A stretch of 64,000 nucleotides of DNA from Streptomyces sp. SCL15-4. Its GTDB lineage: Bacteria > Actinomycetota > Actinomycetes > Streptomycetales > Streptomycetaceae. Every line of letters begins with the position of its first letter. Within the stretch, counting starts at the first letter, position 1. Below are positions 25,975 through 35,619 of this stretch, piece by piece. The translations under genes were made by a program, and so were the position numbers. The notes under the pieces were generated by a model. The model was not told where the DNA came from. It did no database searches and worked only from the letters and a program-made list of their open reading frames with translations. Where the stretch lies: positions 3,534,001-3,598,000 of the forward strand of contig NZ_JAOBTQ010000001.1 in NCBI RefSeq assembly GCF_033366695.1, in the 5' to 3' direction.

Positions 25975-26005
25975 CCGGGAGCTGCCCCGCGGGGGGCGCT
26001 CCCGG
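25975..26005 (-). terminator. Hairpin between rpoA and rplQ
   Basis: CCGGGAGC pairs with GCTCCCGG, enclosing a second GCCCC/GGGGC stem with a GCGG loop. It could attenuate transcription into rplQ or stabilise the rpoA mRNA 3' end. Confidence 0.5.
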
Positions 26006-26077
26006 AAGGGGCGCGGGGAGCGGCGCGGCGAGCCGCGGCGCACCCGCGCCCGAGTACGGACCGGAAGGCCCGGACTC

Positions 26078-27100
26078 TCAGTACTGCTCGGTCTCGACGA
26101 AACCGGCGTCCGCGTCGTCGTCCGCGCCGAAGGCGTCCGCCGCGGCGGTCGGGTCGAATCCGGGCGGGCTGTCCTTGAGGGCCAGGCCCATGCCGGCCAG
26201 CTTCGCCTTGACCTCGTCGATCGACTTCGCACCGAAGTTGCGGATGTCGAGCAGGTCGGCCTCGGACCGCGCCACGAGTTCACCCACGGAGTGGATGCCC
26301 TCGCGCTTGAGGCAGTTGTACGACCGAACGGTGAGCTCCAGCTCCTCGATCGGCAGCGCCAGGTCGGCGGCCAGCGCGGCGTCCGTCGGGGACGGACCCA
26401 TGTCGATGCCCTCGGCGTCGATGTTCAGCTCGCGGGCGAGACCGAACAGCTCGACCAGGGTCTTGCCGGCGGAGGCCATGGCGTCACGCGGACGCATCGC
26501 CTGCTTGGTCTCGACGTCGACGATCAGCTTGTCGAAGTCGGTGCGCTGCTCGACACGCGTGGCCTCGACCTTGTACGTGACCTTCAGCACCGGCGAGTAG
26601 ATCGAGTCGACCGGGATACGGCCGATCTCCTGGCCCACCTGCTTGTTCTGCACGGCGGAGACGTAACCGCGACCGCGCTCGACGGTCAGCTCCATCTCCA
26701 GCTTGCCCTTGCCGTTGAGCGTGGCGAGGACGAGGTCGGGGTTGTGCACCTCGACACCGGCCGGAGGCGCGATGTCGGCGGCGGTGACCAGACCCGGGCC
26801 CTGCTTGCGCAGGTACATCACGACCGGCTCGTCGTGCTCCGAGGAGACGACCAGCTGCTTGATGTTCAGGATCAGGTCGGTGACGTCCTCCTTGACGCCC
26901 GGCACGGTGGTGAACTCGTGCAGGACACCGTCGATCCGGATCGAGGTGACGGCGGCACCCGGGATCGAGGAGAGGAGCGTACGGCGCAGGGAGTTGCCGA
27001 GGGTGTAGCCGAAGCCTGGCTCCAGCGGCTCGATCACGAACCGGGAGCGGAACTCGTCGACGACCTCTTCGGTCAACGAGGGACGCTGAGCGATCAGCAT
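26078..27100 (-). CDS. rpoA: DNA-directed RNA polymerase subunit alpha
   Basis: 340 aa. The N-terminal dimerisation domain (about 1-230) contains [28 protein letters not shown], which nucleates core assembly. The C-terminal domain (about 245-315) has the helix-hairpin-helix [34 protein letters not shown] that contacts UP elements and activators. The tail is acidic. The ATG at 27100 gives [13 protein letters not shown], the usual actinobacterial start. It lies between rpsK and rplQ, as in the alpha operon. Confidence 0.98.
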   Translation of the reverse strand: MLIAQRPSLTEEVVDEFRSRFVIEPLEPGFGYTLGNSLRRTLLSSIPGAAVTSIRIDGVLHEFTTVPGVKEDVTDLILNIKQLVVSSEHDEPVVMYLRKQGPGLVTAADIAPPAGVEVHNPDLVLATLNGKGKLEMELTVERGRGYVSAVQNKQVGQEIGRIPVDSIYSPVLKVTYKVEATRVEQRTDFDKLIVDVETKQAMRPRDAMASAGKTLVELFGLARELNIDAEGIDMGPSPTDAALAADLALPIEELELTVRSYNCLKREGIHSVGELVARSEADLLDIRNFGAKSIDEVKAKLAGMGLALKDSPPGFDPTAAADAFGADDDADAGFVETEQY

Positions 27101-27188
27101 GTGTGGATCAGATCCTTCTTTCGTGGACGCCCGCTATTTGACGTCCGACGGAAACCGCGCCCTGTGAAACGCGGGTATTGCAAGGGTA

Positions 27189-27222
27189 CGGGCGATACGG
27201 CCCCGAAGAGCCGTACCGCCCG
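27189..27222 (-). terminator. Hairpin between rpsK and rpoA
   Basis: CGGGCGATACGGC pairs with GCCGTACCGCCCG (12 of 13) over an 8-nt loop, in the 152-nt gap upstream of rpoA. It may be an attenuator or a processing site. Confidence 0.5.
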
Positions 27223-27252
27223 GAACCCAAGCCTGCGCGAGGCAGCCGTGCG

Positions 27253-27657
27253 TCAGACGCGACGGCGCTTCGGCGGGCGGCAGCCGTTGTGCGGGGTCGG
27301 GGTGACGTCCTGGATGGAGCCGACCTCGAGACCCGTGGCCTGGAGGGAACGGATCGCGGTCTCGCGACCGGAGCCCGGGCCCTTCACGAACACGTCGACC
27401 TTGCGCATGCCGTGCTCCTGCGCGCGGCGGGCAGCCGACTCGGCGGCCATCTGCGCGGCGAACGGCGTGGACTTCCGGGAGCCCTTGAAGCCGACGTGGC
27501 CGGCGGAGGCCCAGGAGATCACGTTGCCGGACGGGTCGGTGATCGAGACGATCGTGTTGTTGAACGTGCTCTTGATGTGCGCGTGGCCGTGAGCGACGTT
27601 CTTCTTTTCCTTGCGGCGCACCTTCTTGGCAGCGCCCTGACGACCCTTGGGGGGCAT
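27253..27657 (-). CDS. rpsK: 30S ribosomal protein S11
   Basis: 134 aa. It contains [44 protein letters not shown] and [18 protein letters not shown], the conserved core and C-terminus of S11, which lines the mRNA exit with S7 and S18. The basic N-terminal stretch ([18 protein letters not shown]) is usual. The ATG at 27657 follows GGGAGT. It lies 65 nt downstream of rpsM. Confidence 0.98.
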   Translation of the reverse strand: MPPKGRQGAAKKVRRKEKKNVAHGHAHIKSTFNNTIVSITDPSGNVISWASAGHVGFKGSRKSTPFAAQMAAESAARRAQEHGMRKVDVFVKGPGSGRETAIRSLQATGLEVGSIQDVTPTPHNGCRPPKRRRV

Positions 27658-27722
27658 CTATTAACTCCTACGGGAGGTGGTCGGTCCTACAGCGAAGACC
27701 GTGGACAGGTGTCCGCTGCGGA

Positions 27723-28103
27723 CTACTTCTTGCCCGGCTTCTTCTTGCCGGCGATGGCGCGACGCGGGCCCTTGCGGGTACGAGCGTTGGTGCTGGTGCG
27801 CTGACCGCGGACGGGCAGACCGCGACGGTGACGGAGACCCTGGTAGGTACCGATCTCGACCTTGCGGCGGATGTCGGCCTGGATCTCGCGACGGAGGTCA
27901 CCCTCGGTCTTGATGTTGTTGTCGACGTACTCGCGGATCGCGACGAGCTGCTCTTCCGTCAGGTCGCGGACGCGGGTGTTCGGGTCGACGCCGGTCGCAG
28001 CCAGCGTCTCCTTCGAGAGGGTCCGGCCGATGCCGAACACGTAGGTGAGCGCGATCTCCACGCGCTTTTCGCGCGGGATGTCGACACCGGAAACGCGTGC
28101 CAT
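27723..28103 (-). CDS. rpsM: 30S ribosomal protein S13
   Basis: 126 aa. [28 protein letters not shown] and the Arg-rich [25 protein letters not shown] are diagnostic for S13, which forms the B1 bridges with the 50S subunit. The C-terminal Lys-rich tail ends GKKKPGKK. The ATG at 28103 follows CAGGAGCC. A structured 192-nt gap (28104-28295) precedes it. Confidence 0.98.
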   Translation of the reverse strand: MARVSGVDIPREKRVEIALTYVFGIGRTLSKETLAATGVDPNTRVRDLTEEQLVAIREYVDNNIKTEGDLRREIQADIRRKVEIGTYQGLRHRRGLPVRGQRTSTNARTRKGPRRAIAGKKKPGKK

Positions 28104-28123
28104 TCAATGGCTCCTGGTGAATC

Positions 28124-28193
28124 TTCGGAGGTCTGCCGCAGAACCGGCTCCCGGCCGCCGTACCAGGTACGAACCGGGTCCCCGGCCTCCGAA
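28124..28193 (-). promoter_or_regulatory. Long inverted repeat in the rpsM leader
   Basis: TTCGGAGG (28124-28131) and CCTCCGAA (28186-28193) are perfect complements separated by 54 nt that can fold further (GTACC/GGTAC and GGCC/GGCC pieces). The structure lies 20 nt upstream of rpsM. It could be an r-protein binding site or an attenuator; the function is inferred only from position. Confidence 0.4.
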
Positions 28194-28295
28194 CCGGGGG
28201 TGTCGAGCTGGATGGCTCGGGTCCTGCGTATGAACATATTCAGCTCGCGTCGCGCGAAACTCTGCGATAGAGGTGCAGAGGGAAACGGTCGTGCG

Positions 28296-28409
28296 TCAGC
28301 CCTGGCGCTGCTTGTGGCGCGGGTTCTCGCAGATGACCATGACCCGGCCGTGACGGCGGATCACCCTGCACTTGTCGCAGATCTTCTTGACGCTCGGCTT
28401 GACCTTCAT
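28296..28409 (-). CDS. rpmJ: 50S ribosomal protein L36
   Basis: 37 aa. The product starts [20 protein letters not shown] and has the Zn-ribbon ligands C11, C14, C27 and a His near 32, so it is the zinc-binding (C+) paralogue. It sits between infA and rpsM, its standard place. The stop is TGA at 28296-28298. The ATG at 28409 has GGAGAACC upstream. The start was chosen on family length. Confidence 0.97.
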   Translation of the reverse strand: MKVKPSVKKICDKCRVIRRHGRVMVICENPRHKQRQG

Positions 28410-28469
28410 GGGGTGAGGTTCTCCGGGTCAGTGCCATCGCACCGGGCGGGCCCGGGGCGCGGGCAAGAT

Positions 28470-28691
28470 CTACTTGTACCGGTAGACGATCCGGCCACGC
28501 GTCAGGTCGTACGGAGACAGCTCCACCACGACCCGGTCGTCAGGGAGGATGCGGATGTAGTGCATACGCATCTTGCCGCTGATGTGTGCCAGGACCTGGT
28601 GGCCGTTCTGGAGCTCGACCTTGAACATGGCGTTCGGCAGAGACTCGACGACAGTGCCCTCGATCTCGATGGCACCTTGCTTCTTGGCCAC
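28470..28691 (-). CDS. infA: Translation initiation factor IF-1
   Basis: 73 aa S1/OB-fold protein that blocks the 30S A site during initiation. It begins with GTG ([24 protein letters not shown]) and has [38 protein letters not shown], nearly invariant. The start at 28691 was chosen by family length; the upstream frame is open but not IF-1-like. A TAGACT -10-like box at 28777-28782 lies about 85 nt upstream. Confidence 0.98.
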   Translation of the reverse strand: MAKKQGAIEIEGTVVESLPNAMFKVELQNGHQVLAHISGKMRMHYIRILPDDRVVVELSPYDLTRGRIVYRYK

Positions 28692-28873
28692 GCTTCGCCC
28701 TTCGAATCGACTACCTTGATCGGCTTCGTGCAGACTCAGGTTTTCAGGCATGAGGGTGCACAAGAGCCGACGAGTCAGTCTACGTCGCCGCTCCCGGAAA
28801 GGCGAATCGAGAAATTCTGCCCCATCGGGGTGATCGCTACGCCAGGGGGTCGGGACGGGTGGGCATGGGCCGC

Positions 28874-28901
28874 GCCCGGTCGCCGCGCGCGGCGATCGGG
28901 C
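28874..28901 (-). terminator. Hairpin after map
   Basis: GCCCGGTCGCCG pairs with CGGCGATCGGGC (one G-U) around CGCG, 19 nt past the map stop codon. It probably ends the secY-adk-map unit before the infA promoter. Confidence 0.65.
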
Positions 28902-28919
28902 GGCACGGGCGGCGGACGC

Positions 28920-29756
28920 TTACGCCAGCGGGTCCGGCGCCGCGGTGATGCCGTACTCCGCCAGCTTCGCCTTGCCGCCGTCCGGGGCCGTCAGGACCAG
29001 CGGGCCCTGCTCCGTCAGGGCCACCGAGTGCTCCCAGTGGGAGGACCAGGTGCCGTCGGTGGTGATGACCGTCCAGTCGTCGGAGAGGACCTCGGTCTTC
29101 GGGGTGCCGAGGGAGACCATCGGCTCGATCGCCAGGCAGAAGCCGGGAACCAGCTTGGGGCCCTTGCCGCGGCGCCGGTCGACGTAGTTCAGCAGGTGCG
29201 GGTCCATGTGCATCTCGGTGCCGATGCCGTGGCCGCCGTAGTCCTCGATGATCCCGTACCGGCCGCCGCCCGGCTTGGGCTGGCGGCGGATGTAGGTCTC
29301 GATCGCCCGGGAGATGTCCACCAGGCGGTTGCCCTGCTTCACGGCCGCGATGCCGGCCCACATCGATTCCTCGGTCACCCGGGACAGCTCGACCAGCTCC
29401 GGGGCGTGACCGGAGCCGACGAAGGCGGTGTAGGCCGCGTCACCGTGCCAGCCGTCGACGATCGCGCCGCAGTCGATGGAGATGATGTCGCCGTCCTTCA
29501 GGACGACGTCGTCGGAGGGGATGCCGTGGACGACCACGTCGTTCACGGAGGTGCAGATGGTGGCCGGGAAGCCGCCGTAGCCGAGGAAGTTCGACTTCGC
29601 GCCGTGCTCGGCGAGGACCTTGCGGGCCACCTCGTCCAGGTCCCGGGTGGTCGCGCCGGGCACCGCGGCCTCGCGCGTGGCCGCGTGGATGGCGGCTACG
29701 ACCAGGCCCGCCGCCCGCATCTTCGCGATCTGCTCGGGGGTCTTGATCTGCACCAT
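28920..29756 (-). CDS. map: Type I methionine aminopeptidase
   Basis: 278 aa. It removes the initiator Met from nascent proteins. The five metal ligands are in ISIDCGAIVDGWHGDAAYT (two Asp), GGHGIGTEMH (His), AIEPM (Glu) and WEHSV (Glu). The N-terminus MVQIKTPEQIAKMRAAG is typical. The ATG at 29756 was chosen on homology; the longer frame upstream is not conserved. It is separated from adk by 100 nt with a hairpin. Confidence 0.96.
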   Translation of the reverse strand: MVQIKTPEQIAKMRAAGLVVAAIHAATREAAVPGATTRDLDEVARKVLAEHGAKSNFLGYGGFPATICTSVNDVVVHGIPSDDVVLKDGDIISIDCGAIVDGWHGDAAYTAFVGSGHAPELVELSRVTEESMWAGIAAVKQGNRLVDISRAIETYIRRQPKPGGGRYGIIEDYGGHGIGTEMHMDPHLLNYVDRRRGKGPKLVPGFCLAIEPMVSLGTPKTEVLSDDWTVITTDGTWSSHWEHSVALTEQGPLVLTAPDGGKAKLAEYGITAAPDPLA

Positions 29757-29810
29757 GGGGGGCCTGCGCTCTCCGTCACTCACGTCGACTGGGGTACCTG
29801 TACAACAGTA

Positions 29811-29843
29811 CGGCCGCGGCGCCCGGAGAGGGCACCGCGGCCG
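29811..29843 (-). terminator. Hairpin between adk and map
   Basis: CGGCCGCGG pairs perfectly with CCGCGGCCG across a 15-nt loop with an inner CCC/GGG. It lies 14 nt after the adk stop. It may be an intergenic attenuator. Confidence 0.5.
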
Positions 29844-29856
29844 GAAGGACCGGGAT

Positions 29857-30519
29857 CTACTTCTCGGCCTTCTCACGCTTGAGGGCTTCCAGCGCCCGCT
29901 GCCTGACGTCCTCCACGGCACCGAGGGCGGAGATCGTCACGACCAGGCCCTGCGCCCTGTAGTAGTCGATGATCGGCTCGGTCTGCGTGTGGTAGACCTC
30001 GAGCCGCTTGCGGACGGTGTCCTCGGAGTCGTCGTCGCGCTGGTACAGCTCGCCGCCGCAGACGTCGCAGACGCCCTCCTGCTCCGGCTTGCTGTAGTCC
30101 ACGTGGAAGACGTGCGAGGAGTCCTTGCGGCAGACGCGCCGGCCGGCGATGCGCTTGACGACCTCGTCCTCGGGGACCTCCAGGTCGAGCACGGCGTCCA
30201 GCGTGATGCCCTCGGTGCGCAGCAGCTGGTCCAGCGCCTCGGCCTGCGAGACGTTGCGCGGGAAGCCGTCCAGCAGGAAGCCCTTCTCCGCGTCCGGCTG
30301 CTCCATGCGGTCCTTGGCCATCGCGATGGTCACCTCGTCGGGGACGAGGTTGCCGGCGTCCATGTAGGACTTCGCGAGCCGGCCCAGCTCCGTCTGCCGG
30401 CTGATGTTGGCGCGGAACAGGTCACCCGTGGAGATGTGCGGGATGCCCAGCGTCTTTGCCAGCTGGACGGCCTGCGTTCCCTTACCGGCACCCGGCGGCC
30501 CGACGAGGACGATACGCAT
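29857..30519 (-). CDS. adk: Adenylate kinase
   Basis: 220 aa. It balances AMP, ADP and ATP. The P-loop GPPGAGKGTQ is at residues 7-16, with HISTGDLFR, GFLLDGFPRN and a long LID (about 125-165). The LID keeps only part of the zinc site: Cys in RRVCRKD and CDVCGG, with a His (HVFHVDY) between. The ATG at 30519 overlaps the secY stop by 1 nt (TGATG), so translation is coupled. The secY-adk-map order is conserved. Confidence 0.97.
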   Translation of the reverse strand: MRIVLVGPPGAGKGTQAVQLAKTLGIPHISTGDLFRANISRQTELGRLAKSYMDAGNLVPDEVTIAMAKDRMEQPDAEKGFLLDGFPRNVSQAEALDQLLRTEGITLDAVLDLEVPEDEVVKRIAGRRVCRKDSSHVFHVDYSKPEQEGVCDVCGGELYQRDDDSEDTVRKRLEVYHTQTEPIIDYYRAQGLVVTISALGAVEDVRQRALEALKREKAEK

Positions 30520-31832
30520 CAGCGGAGGAACCCTTCGTAATTGCGCTGCTGGAGCTGGCTCTCGATCTGCTTCACCGTCTCGAGGCCGACACCCACGATG
30601 ATGAGGATGCTGGTCCCGCCGAAGGGGAAGTTCTGGCTTGCCCCAAAGCCCACCAACGCCATTGTCGGCACGAGAGCGATCAGACCCAGATACAGCGAAC
30701 CCGGCCAGGTGATCCGGTTGAGAACGTAGCTCAGGTACTCAGCGGTCGGTCGGCCAGCCCGGATGCCCGGGATGAAGCCACCATACTTCTTCATGTTGTC
30801 GGCTACTTCCTCGGGGTTGAAGGAGATAGCCACGTAGAAGAACGCGAAGAAAACGATGAGCAAGAAGTACGAAGTGATGTAAATCGGGTGGTCGCCCTTG
30901 GTGAGGTTCTGCTCGATCCAGGTCTTCCAGCCCGACTGGCCGCCCGCGAACTGCGCCACCAGCGCCGGGATGTACAGCAGCGAGGAGGCGAAGATGACGG
31001 GAATCACACCCGCCTGGTTCACCTTGAGCGGGATGTAGGTGGACGTACCGCCGTAAGACCGGCGTCCGATCATCCGCTTGGCGTACTGCACCGGGATGCG
31101 GCGCTGGGCCTGCTCGACGAAGACGACGAGCCCGACCATGACCAGGCCGACCGCGATGACGGTGCCGAACTCGATCCAGCCGCCGGCCAGCGAGCCCTGC
31201 TTCTTGATGGCCCACAGCGCGGACGGGAAGGTCGCGGCGATCGAGATGAACATCAGGATCGACATGCCGTTGCCGATGCCGCGGTCGGTGATCAGCTCAC
31301 CGAGCCACATCACGACGGCCGTACCGGCGGTCATGGTGATGACCATCGTGATGGTCGTGAAGATCCCCTGGTCCGGGACGATGCTCGTGGCGACCGAGCA
31401 GCCGTTGAAGAGCGCGCCGCTGCGGGCGGTGGCGACCAGGCCGGTGCCCTGGAGGATGGCCAGGGCCACCGTGAGGTACCGGGTGTACTGCGTGATCTTC
31501 GCCGTGCCGGCCTGGCCCTCCTTCTTCAGGGCCTCCAGACGCGGGATCACCACGGTCAGCAGCTGAAGGATGATGCTGGCGGTGATGTACGGCATGATGC
31601 CGAGCGCGAAGACCGTGATCTGCAGCAGCGCGCCGCCACTGAACATGTTCACGAGGCCGAACAGGCCCTGGTTGCCCTGCGCCTCGGTCACACACTGCTG
31701 GACGGCCTTGTAGTTGACGTTGGGGATCGGGATGTGGGTACCGACGCGGTAGACCACGATGATGCCCAGCGTGAAGAGCAGCTTCTTGCGCAGGTCGGGC
31801 GTCCTGAACGCCCGGGCGAACGCGGTGAGCAC
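30519..31832 (-). CDS. secY: Preprotein translocase subunit SecY
   Basis: 437 aa with ten predicted transmembrane helices. This is the pore of the Sec translocon. Conserved segments include VYRVGTHIPIPNVN near TM1, NMFSGGALLQITVFALGIMPYITASIILQLL, the TM5-6 region with the AGVIPVIFASSLLYIPAL loop, and ADNMKKYGGFIPGIRAGRPTAEYL. The GTG at 31832 follows GCAGGAGGCACC. A strong hairpin at 31952-31982 separates it from rplO, so a separate promoter in the 120-nt AT-richer leader is likely. Confidence 0.98.
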   Translation of the reverse strand: MLTAFARAFRTPDLRKKLLFTLGIIVVYRVGTHIPIPNVNYKAVQQCVTEAQGNQGLFGLVNMFSGGALLQITVFALGIMPYITASIILQLLTVVIPRLEALKKEGQAGTAKITQYTRYLTVALAILQGTGLVATARSGALFNGCSVATSIVPDQGIFTTITMVITMTAGTAVVMWLGELITDRGIGNGMSILMFISIAATFPSALWAIKKQGSLAGGWIEFGTVIAVGLVMVGLVVFVEQAQRRIPVQYAKRMIGRRSYGGTSTYIPLKVNQAGVIPVIFASSLLYIPALVAQFAGGQSGWKTWIEQNLTKGDHPIYITSYFLLIVFFAFFYVAISFNPEEVADNMKKYGGFIPGIRAGRPTAEYLSYVLNRITWPGSLYLGLIALVPTMALVGFGASQNFPFGGTSILIIVGVGLETVKQIESQLQQRNYEGFLR

Positions 31833-31951
31833 GGTGCCTCCTGCGACCCCCGCGCAACTGCGTCAAGGGTGACGGTCTGAGGTTCGACGAATACGAAAAA
31901 GAACAGTGCAGGCCACCATACCGGCGACACTGCCCCCCTAGGAACGACCAA

Positions 31952-31982
31952 CCGGGGATACCTCATTGTGAGGTATCCCCGG
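31952..31982 (-). terminator. Terminator at the end of the spc cluster
   Basis: A perfect 13-bp stem (CCGGGGATACCTC / GAGGTATCCCCGG) with an ATTGT loop lies 39 nt past the rplO stop. It is AT-richer than its surroundings and separates rplO from secY. Confidence 0.75.
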
Positions 31983-32021
31983 TCGGGATCGTCTACGTCA
32001 TCGACGCGCCGCCTGAGGGAC

Positions 32022-32477
32022 TCAGACGAGCTCGGTGACCGTGCCGCCGGCGGCGGTGATCTTCTCCTTGGCGGAGCCGGAGACGGCGTCGACCGTCACC
32101 TGCAGCGCCACGGAGATCTCGCCCTGGCCGAGGACCTTGACGAGGCTGTTCTTGCGAACGGCGCCCTTGGCCACCAGCGACTCGACGGTGACCTCGCCAC
32201 CCTCCGGGTAGAGCGCGGCCAGCTTGTCGAGGTTCACGACCTGGAACTCGGTCTTGAACGGGTTCTTGAAGCCCTTCAGCTTCGGGAGGCGCATGTGCAG
32301 CGGCATCTGGCCGCCCTCGAAGCGCTCCGGAACCTGGTAGCGGGCCTTGGTGCCCTTGGTACCACGACCGGCCGTCTTACCCTTCGACGCCTCACCACGA
32401 CCGACACGGGTCTTGGCGGTCTTGGCGCCCGGGGCGGGACGGAGGTTGTGGATCTTGAGCGGGTTGTTCTCCGCCAT
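32022..32477 (-). CDS. rplO: 50S ribosomal protein L15
   Basis: 151 aa. It has [36 protein letters not shown], the Gly/Lys-rich N-terminal arm that threads into 23S rRNA, then [22 protein letters not shown], the L15 signature. It is last in the spc cluster and follows rpmD by 2 nt. The ATG at 32477 gives [10 protein letters not shown]. Confidence 0.98.
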   Translation of the reverse strand: MAENNPLKIHNLRPAPGAKTAKTRVGRGEASKGKTAGRGTKGTKARYQVPERFEGGQMPLHMRLPKLKGFKNPFKTEFQVVNLDKLAALYPEGGEVTVESLVAKGAVRKNSLVKVLGQGEISVALQVTVDAVSGSAKEKITAAGGTVTELV

Positions 32478-32479
32478 GA

Positions 32480-32662
32480 TCAGTCGACCTCCTCGACCGT
32501 CACGAGGTGGCGGACGGTGTGCACCATGCCGCGGAACTCGGGGCGGTCCTCCTTGACGACCACGGTGTTGATCCCCTTGAGACCAAGCGACCGCAGGGTG
32601 TCACGGTGGTTCTGCTTGCTGCCGATGTAGGACTTGACCTGCGTGATCTTGAGCTGCGCCAC
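32480..32662 (-). CDS. rpmD: 50S ribosomal protein L30
   Basis: 60 aa. It starts with GTG ([29 protein letters not shown]) and ends [11 protein letters not shown], a typical bacterial L30. Gaps of 2 nt on each side to rpsE and rplO indicate tight translational coupling. Confidence 0.97.
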   Translation of the reverse strand: MAQLKITQVKSYIGSKQNHRDTLRSLGLKGINTVVVKEDRPEFRGMVHTVRHLVTVEEVD

Positions 32663-32664
32663 GA

Positions 32665-33270
32665 TTACGCACCCGCCCCGGCACGCGCACGGAGAAGAGC
32701 CGCGGGAGCGACGTCCTCGAGCGGCAGACCACGGCGGGCCGCGATCTCCTCGGGACGCTGCAGGCCCTTCAGGGCCTCCACGGTCGCGTGCACGATGTTG
32801 ATGGCGTTGTCGGAGCCGAGCGACTTCGACAGCACGTCGTGGATACCGGCGCACTCGAGCACGGCACGCACGGGACCACCGGCGATAACACCGGTACCCG
32901 GCGAAGCCGGCTTGAGCAGGACGACGCCGGCAGCCTTCTCACCCTGGATCGGGTGCGGGATGGTGCCCTGGATACGGGGGACCTTGAAGAAGTGCTTCTT
33001 GGCCTCCTCAACACCCTTGGCGATGGCGGCCGGCACCTCCTTGGCCTTGCCGTAACCGACACCCACGGTGCCGTCACCGTCGCCCACCACGACCAGCGCG
33101 GTGAAGCTGAAGCGACGACCACCCTTCACAACCTTGGCGACGCGGTTGATCGCGACGACGCGCTCAACGTACGCGGTCTTCTCGGCGGCAGCAGCGCCGC
33201 CGTCACGGCCCTTCCGGTCCCGCCGCTCGCCGCCACCGGCACCGCTACCGCGGCGCTGGGGTCCAGCCAT
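32665..33270 (-). CDS. rpsE: 30S ribosomal protein S5
   Basis: 201 aa. The dsRNA-binding-like N-terminal domain ([31 protein letters not shown]) and the C-terminal domain ([29 protein letters not shown]) are conserved. S5 shapes the mRNA entry and affects fidelity; the loop near GGRRFS is where spectinomycin-resistance changes occur, and it looks wild type. The N-terminus has a Gly/Arg-rich extension of about 30 residues. The ATG is at 33270. Confidence 0.98.
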   Translation of the reverse strand: MAGPQRRGSGAGGGERRDRKGRDGGAAAAEKTAYVERVVAINRVAKVVKGGRRFSFTALVVVGDGDGTVGVGYGKAKEVPAAIAKGVEEAKKHFFKVPRIQGTIPHPIQGEKAAGVVLLKPASPGTGVIAGGPVRAVLECAGIHDVLSKSLGSDNAINIVHATVEALKGLQRPEEIAARRGLPLEDVAPAALLRARAGAGA

Positions 33271-33306
33271 TGGATTACCTCTCTCTTTCCGCTAGCTACA
33301 AGCGGC

Positions 33307-33690
33307 TCAGAACTTGAGCCCGGCTTCGCGGGCGGCGTCCGCCAGGGCCGCGATGCGGCCGGCGTACTGGTTGCCACCACGGTCGAACACGACGGCCTCG
33401 ACACCGGCGGCCTTGGCACGCTCGGCGACCAGGGCGCCGACCTGCTTGGCCTGCGCGGACTTGTCGCCCTCGCCGCCGCGGACCGACGCGTCCAGGGTGG
33501 ACGCCGACGCCAGGGTGTGACCCTTCAGGTCGTCGATCACCTGCGCCACGATGTGGCGGTTGGAGCGGGTCACGACCAGACGGGGACGCTCCGCCGTACC
33601 GGACACCTTCTTGCGGATCCGGATGTGACGGCGCTTGATCGCGGCGCGCTTGTAGGCGTCGCCCTTGAGGATCTTCTGCCCGTATGCCAT
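33307..33690 (-). CDS. rplR: 50S ribosomal protein L18
   Basis: 127 aa. A basic N-terminus ([41 protein letters not shown]) and [26 protein letters not shown] at the end are typical of L18, the 5S rRNA binder. The ATG at 33690 is 3 nt past the rplF stop. Confidence 0.98.
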   Translation of the reverse strand: MAYGQKILKGDAYKRAAIKRRHIRIRKKVSGTAERPRLVVTRSNRHIVAQVIDDLKGHTLASASTLDASVRGGEGDKSAQAKQVGALVAERAKAAGVEAVVFDRGGNQYAGRIAALADAAREAGLKF

Positions 33691-33693
33691 GGC

Positions 33694-34233
33694 TTACTTA
33701 CCCGCCTTTCCGACCTTGCGGCGGATGACTTCGCCCTCGTACTTGACGCCCTTGGCCTTGTACGGGTCGGGCTTGCGCAGCTTGCGGATGTTGGCCGCAA
33801 CCTCGCCGACCTTCTGCTTGTCGATGCCCTCGACCGAGAAACGGGTCGGGGACTCCACCTTGAAGGTGATGCCCTCGGGGGCCTCGACCACGATCGGGTG
33901 GCTGTAACCGAGAGCGAACTCCAGGTTGGAACCCTTGGCGGTCACTCGGTAACCGACACCGCTGATCTCGAGCTTCTTCACGTAACCCTGGGTCACGCCG
34001 GTGATCATGTTCGCCACCAGCGTGCGGGAGAGGCCGTGCAGGGCCTTGCTCTGACGCTCGTCGTTCGGGCGGAGCACCTGCAGGGTGCCGTCCTCGCCCT
34101 TAGCGATGTCGATCGGCGCGGCAACGGTGTGGGTCAGCGAGCCCTTGGGGCCCTTGACCGAAACCGTACGGCCGTCGATGGTGACGTCCACGCCGGCGGG
34201 AACCGCGATGGGGAGCTTGCCGATGCGCGACAT
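33694..34233 (-). CDS. rplF: 50S ribosomal protein L6
   Basis: 179 aa with the two repeated L6 domains. [31 protein letters not shown] opens the first. The signature [15 protein letters not shown] lies near residue 90 and [25 protein letters not shown] ends the second. L6 lies near the factor-binding site. The ATG at 34233 has GGAGGAAAC upstream. Confidence 0.98.
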   Translation of the reverse strand: MSRIGKLPIAVPAGVDVTIDGRTVSVKGPKGSLTHTVAAPIDIAKGEDGTLQVLRPNDERQSKALHGLSRTLVANMITGVTQGYVKKLEISGVGYRVTAKGSNLEFALGYSHPIVVEAPEGITFKVESPTRFSVEGIDKQKVGEVAANIRKLRKPDPYKAKGVKYEGEVIRRKVGKAGK

Positions 34234-34257
34234 AGCTGTTTCCTCCGTTCCCTTCTG

Positions 34258-34656
34258 CTACCAGACGTAGGCGAGGACTTCCCCACCCACGCCCTTCTTG
34301 CCGGCCTGCTTGTCGGTGAGGAGCCCGTGCGACGTGGAGATGATCGCCACGCCGAGGCCGCCGAGCACCTTCGGCAGGTTGGTGGACTTCGCGTAAACCC
34401 GGAGGCCGGGCTTGGAGATCCGCTTGATGCCCGCGATGGAGCGCTCACGGTTGGGGCCGAACTTCAGCTCCAGGACGAGGTTCTTGCCGACCTCGGCGTC
34501 CTCGACCTTCCAGCCCGTGATGAAGCCCTCCTGCTGGAGGATCTCCGCGATGTGAGACTTGATCTTGGAGTGCGGCATCGACACCGAGTCGTGGTACGCC
34601 GAGTTCGCGTTCCGCAGACGCGTCAGCATGTCTGCGATCGGATCAGTCATGGTCAT
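34258..34656 (-). CDS. rpsH: 30S ribosomal protein S8
   Basis: 132 aa. [23 protein letters not shown] and the C-terminal [33 protein letters not shown] are the S8 signatures. S8 binds the central 16S domain; in E. coli it represses the spc operon, but the target is not conserved here as far as can be seen. The ATG at 34656 has an in-frame ATG two codons later (MTMTDP or MTDP). A 214-nt gap to rpsN lies upstream. Confidence 0.98.
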   Translation of the reverse strand: MTMTDPIADMLTRLRNANSAYHDSVSMPHSKIKSHIAEILQQEGFITGWKVEDAEVGKNLVLELKFGPNRERSIAGIKRISKPGLRVYAKSTNLPKVLGGLGVAIISTSHGLLTDKQAGKKGVGGEVLAYVW

Positions 34657-34852
34657 GAATTGGCCTGTGGCCTTTCTCGCCGGGGTTTCCTATATGCGCC
34701 ATCCCTCTCCCCGTACTTCTGCAGACGGGACGGGTGCGGTGCGGGGACCTACGGCGTAGTAAGTCGTTCAGGGCGGCAGAGCCCAACCCCACCAGCCTAC
34801 GGCATGTGGGTATCGGGCCCTGCCGTCCCGGTTGCTTACCGAGAGGTCCCAG

Positions 34853-34872
34853 AATCCCTGAGAACAGGGATT
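34853..34872 (-). terminator. Hairpin at the rpsN stop codon
   Basis: AATCCCTG and CAGGGATT form a perfect 8-bp stem with an AGAA tetraloop that includes the rpsN stop. It opens the 214-nt gap to rpsH, the longest inside the spc cluster. It may stabilise or attenuate the transcript. Confidence 0.5.
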
Positions 34873-35056
34873 ACCAGGAGCTCTTGGTCACGCCCGGCAG
34901 CTCGCCACGGTGAGCCATCTCACGAAGGCACACGCGGCACAGGCCGAACTTGCGGTAGACGGAGTGCGGACGACCGCAGCGCTGGCAGCGGGTGTAGCCA
35001 CGCACACCGAACTTGGGCTTGCGAGCAGCCTTCGCGATGAGAGCCTTCTTCGCCAT
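34871..35056 (-). CDS. rpsN: 30S ribosomal protein S14, zinc-binding type
   Basis: 61 aa. This is the short C+ form with ligands CQRC and CRVC (about residues 24-27 and 40-43), starting [24 protein letters not shown]. Streptomyces often also carry a zinc-free paralogue under Zur control elsewhere. The ATG at 35056 is 5 nt past the rplE stop. Confidence 0.98.
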   Translation of the reverse strand: MAKKALIAKAARKPKFGVRGYTRCQRCGRPHSVYRKFGLCRVCLREMAHRGELPGVTKSSW

Positions 35057-35061
35057 CTCGC

Positions 35062-35619
35062 TCACGCCTCCTTGAACGGGAAGCCGAGGTGACGGAGAAG
35101 GGCACGGCCCTCTTCGTCGTTGGTCGCCGTGGTCACCACGGTGATGTCCATACCCCGGACGCGGTCGATCTTGTCCTGGTCGATCTCGTGGAACATGACC
35201 TGCTCCGTGAGACCGAAGGTGTAGTTGCCACGGCCGTCGAACTGCTTGGGGGACAGGCCGCGGAAGTCGCGGATGCGCGGCAGCGCGAGCGACAGGGTGC
35301 GGTCCAGGAACTCCCACATGCGGTCGCCACGGAGCGTGACGTGGGCACCGATCGGCTGGCCCTCGCGCAGCTTGAACTGCGCGATGGACTTGCGGGCCTT
35401 GGTGACGGCCGGCTTCTGACCGGTGATGGTGGTCAGGTCGCGGATCGCGCCATCGATCAGCTTCGAGTCACGGGCGGCGTCGCCGACACCCATGTTGACC
35501 ACGATCTTGACGAGGCCGGGGATCTGCATGACGTTCTCGTACTTGAACTCGTCACGCAGCTTGCCCGCGATCTCCTCGCGGTACTTCTGCTTCAGACGCG
35601 GAGTGGTGGTGGTAGCCAT
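35062..35619 (-). CDS. rplE: 50S ribosomal protein L5
   Basis: 185 aa. It has [52 protein letters not shown] and [30 protein letters not shown], characteristic of L5, which binds 5S rRNA and contacts P-site tRNA. The ATG at 35619 overlaps the rplX stop by 1 nt. Confidence 0.98.
   Translation of the reverse strand: MATTTTPRLKQKYREEIAGKLRDEFKYENVMQIPGLVKIVVNMGVGDAARDSKLIDGAIRDLTTITGQKPAVTKARKSIAQFKLREGQPIGAHVTLRGDRMWEFLDRTLSLALPRIRDFRGLSPKQFDGRGNYTFGLTEQVMFHEIDQDKIDRVRGMDITVVTTATNDEEGRALLRHLGFPFKEA

Noticed and set aside
28837..28925. Duplicated 3' end of map (TACGCCAG.GGGTC.GG occurs twice)
   Set aside because: The match is under 20 nt with mismatches in GC-rich sequence, so chance cannot be excluded.
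34657..34870. A gene in the rpsH-rpsN gap
   Set aside because: No frame with a ribosome-binding site or a known r-protein is present; rplF, rpsH and rpsN are all complete.
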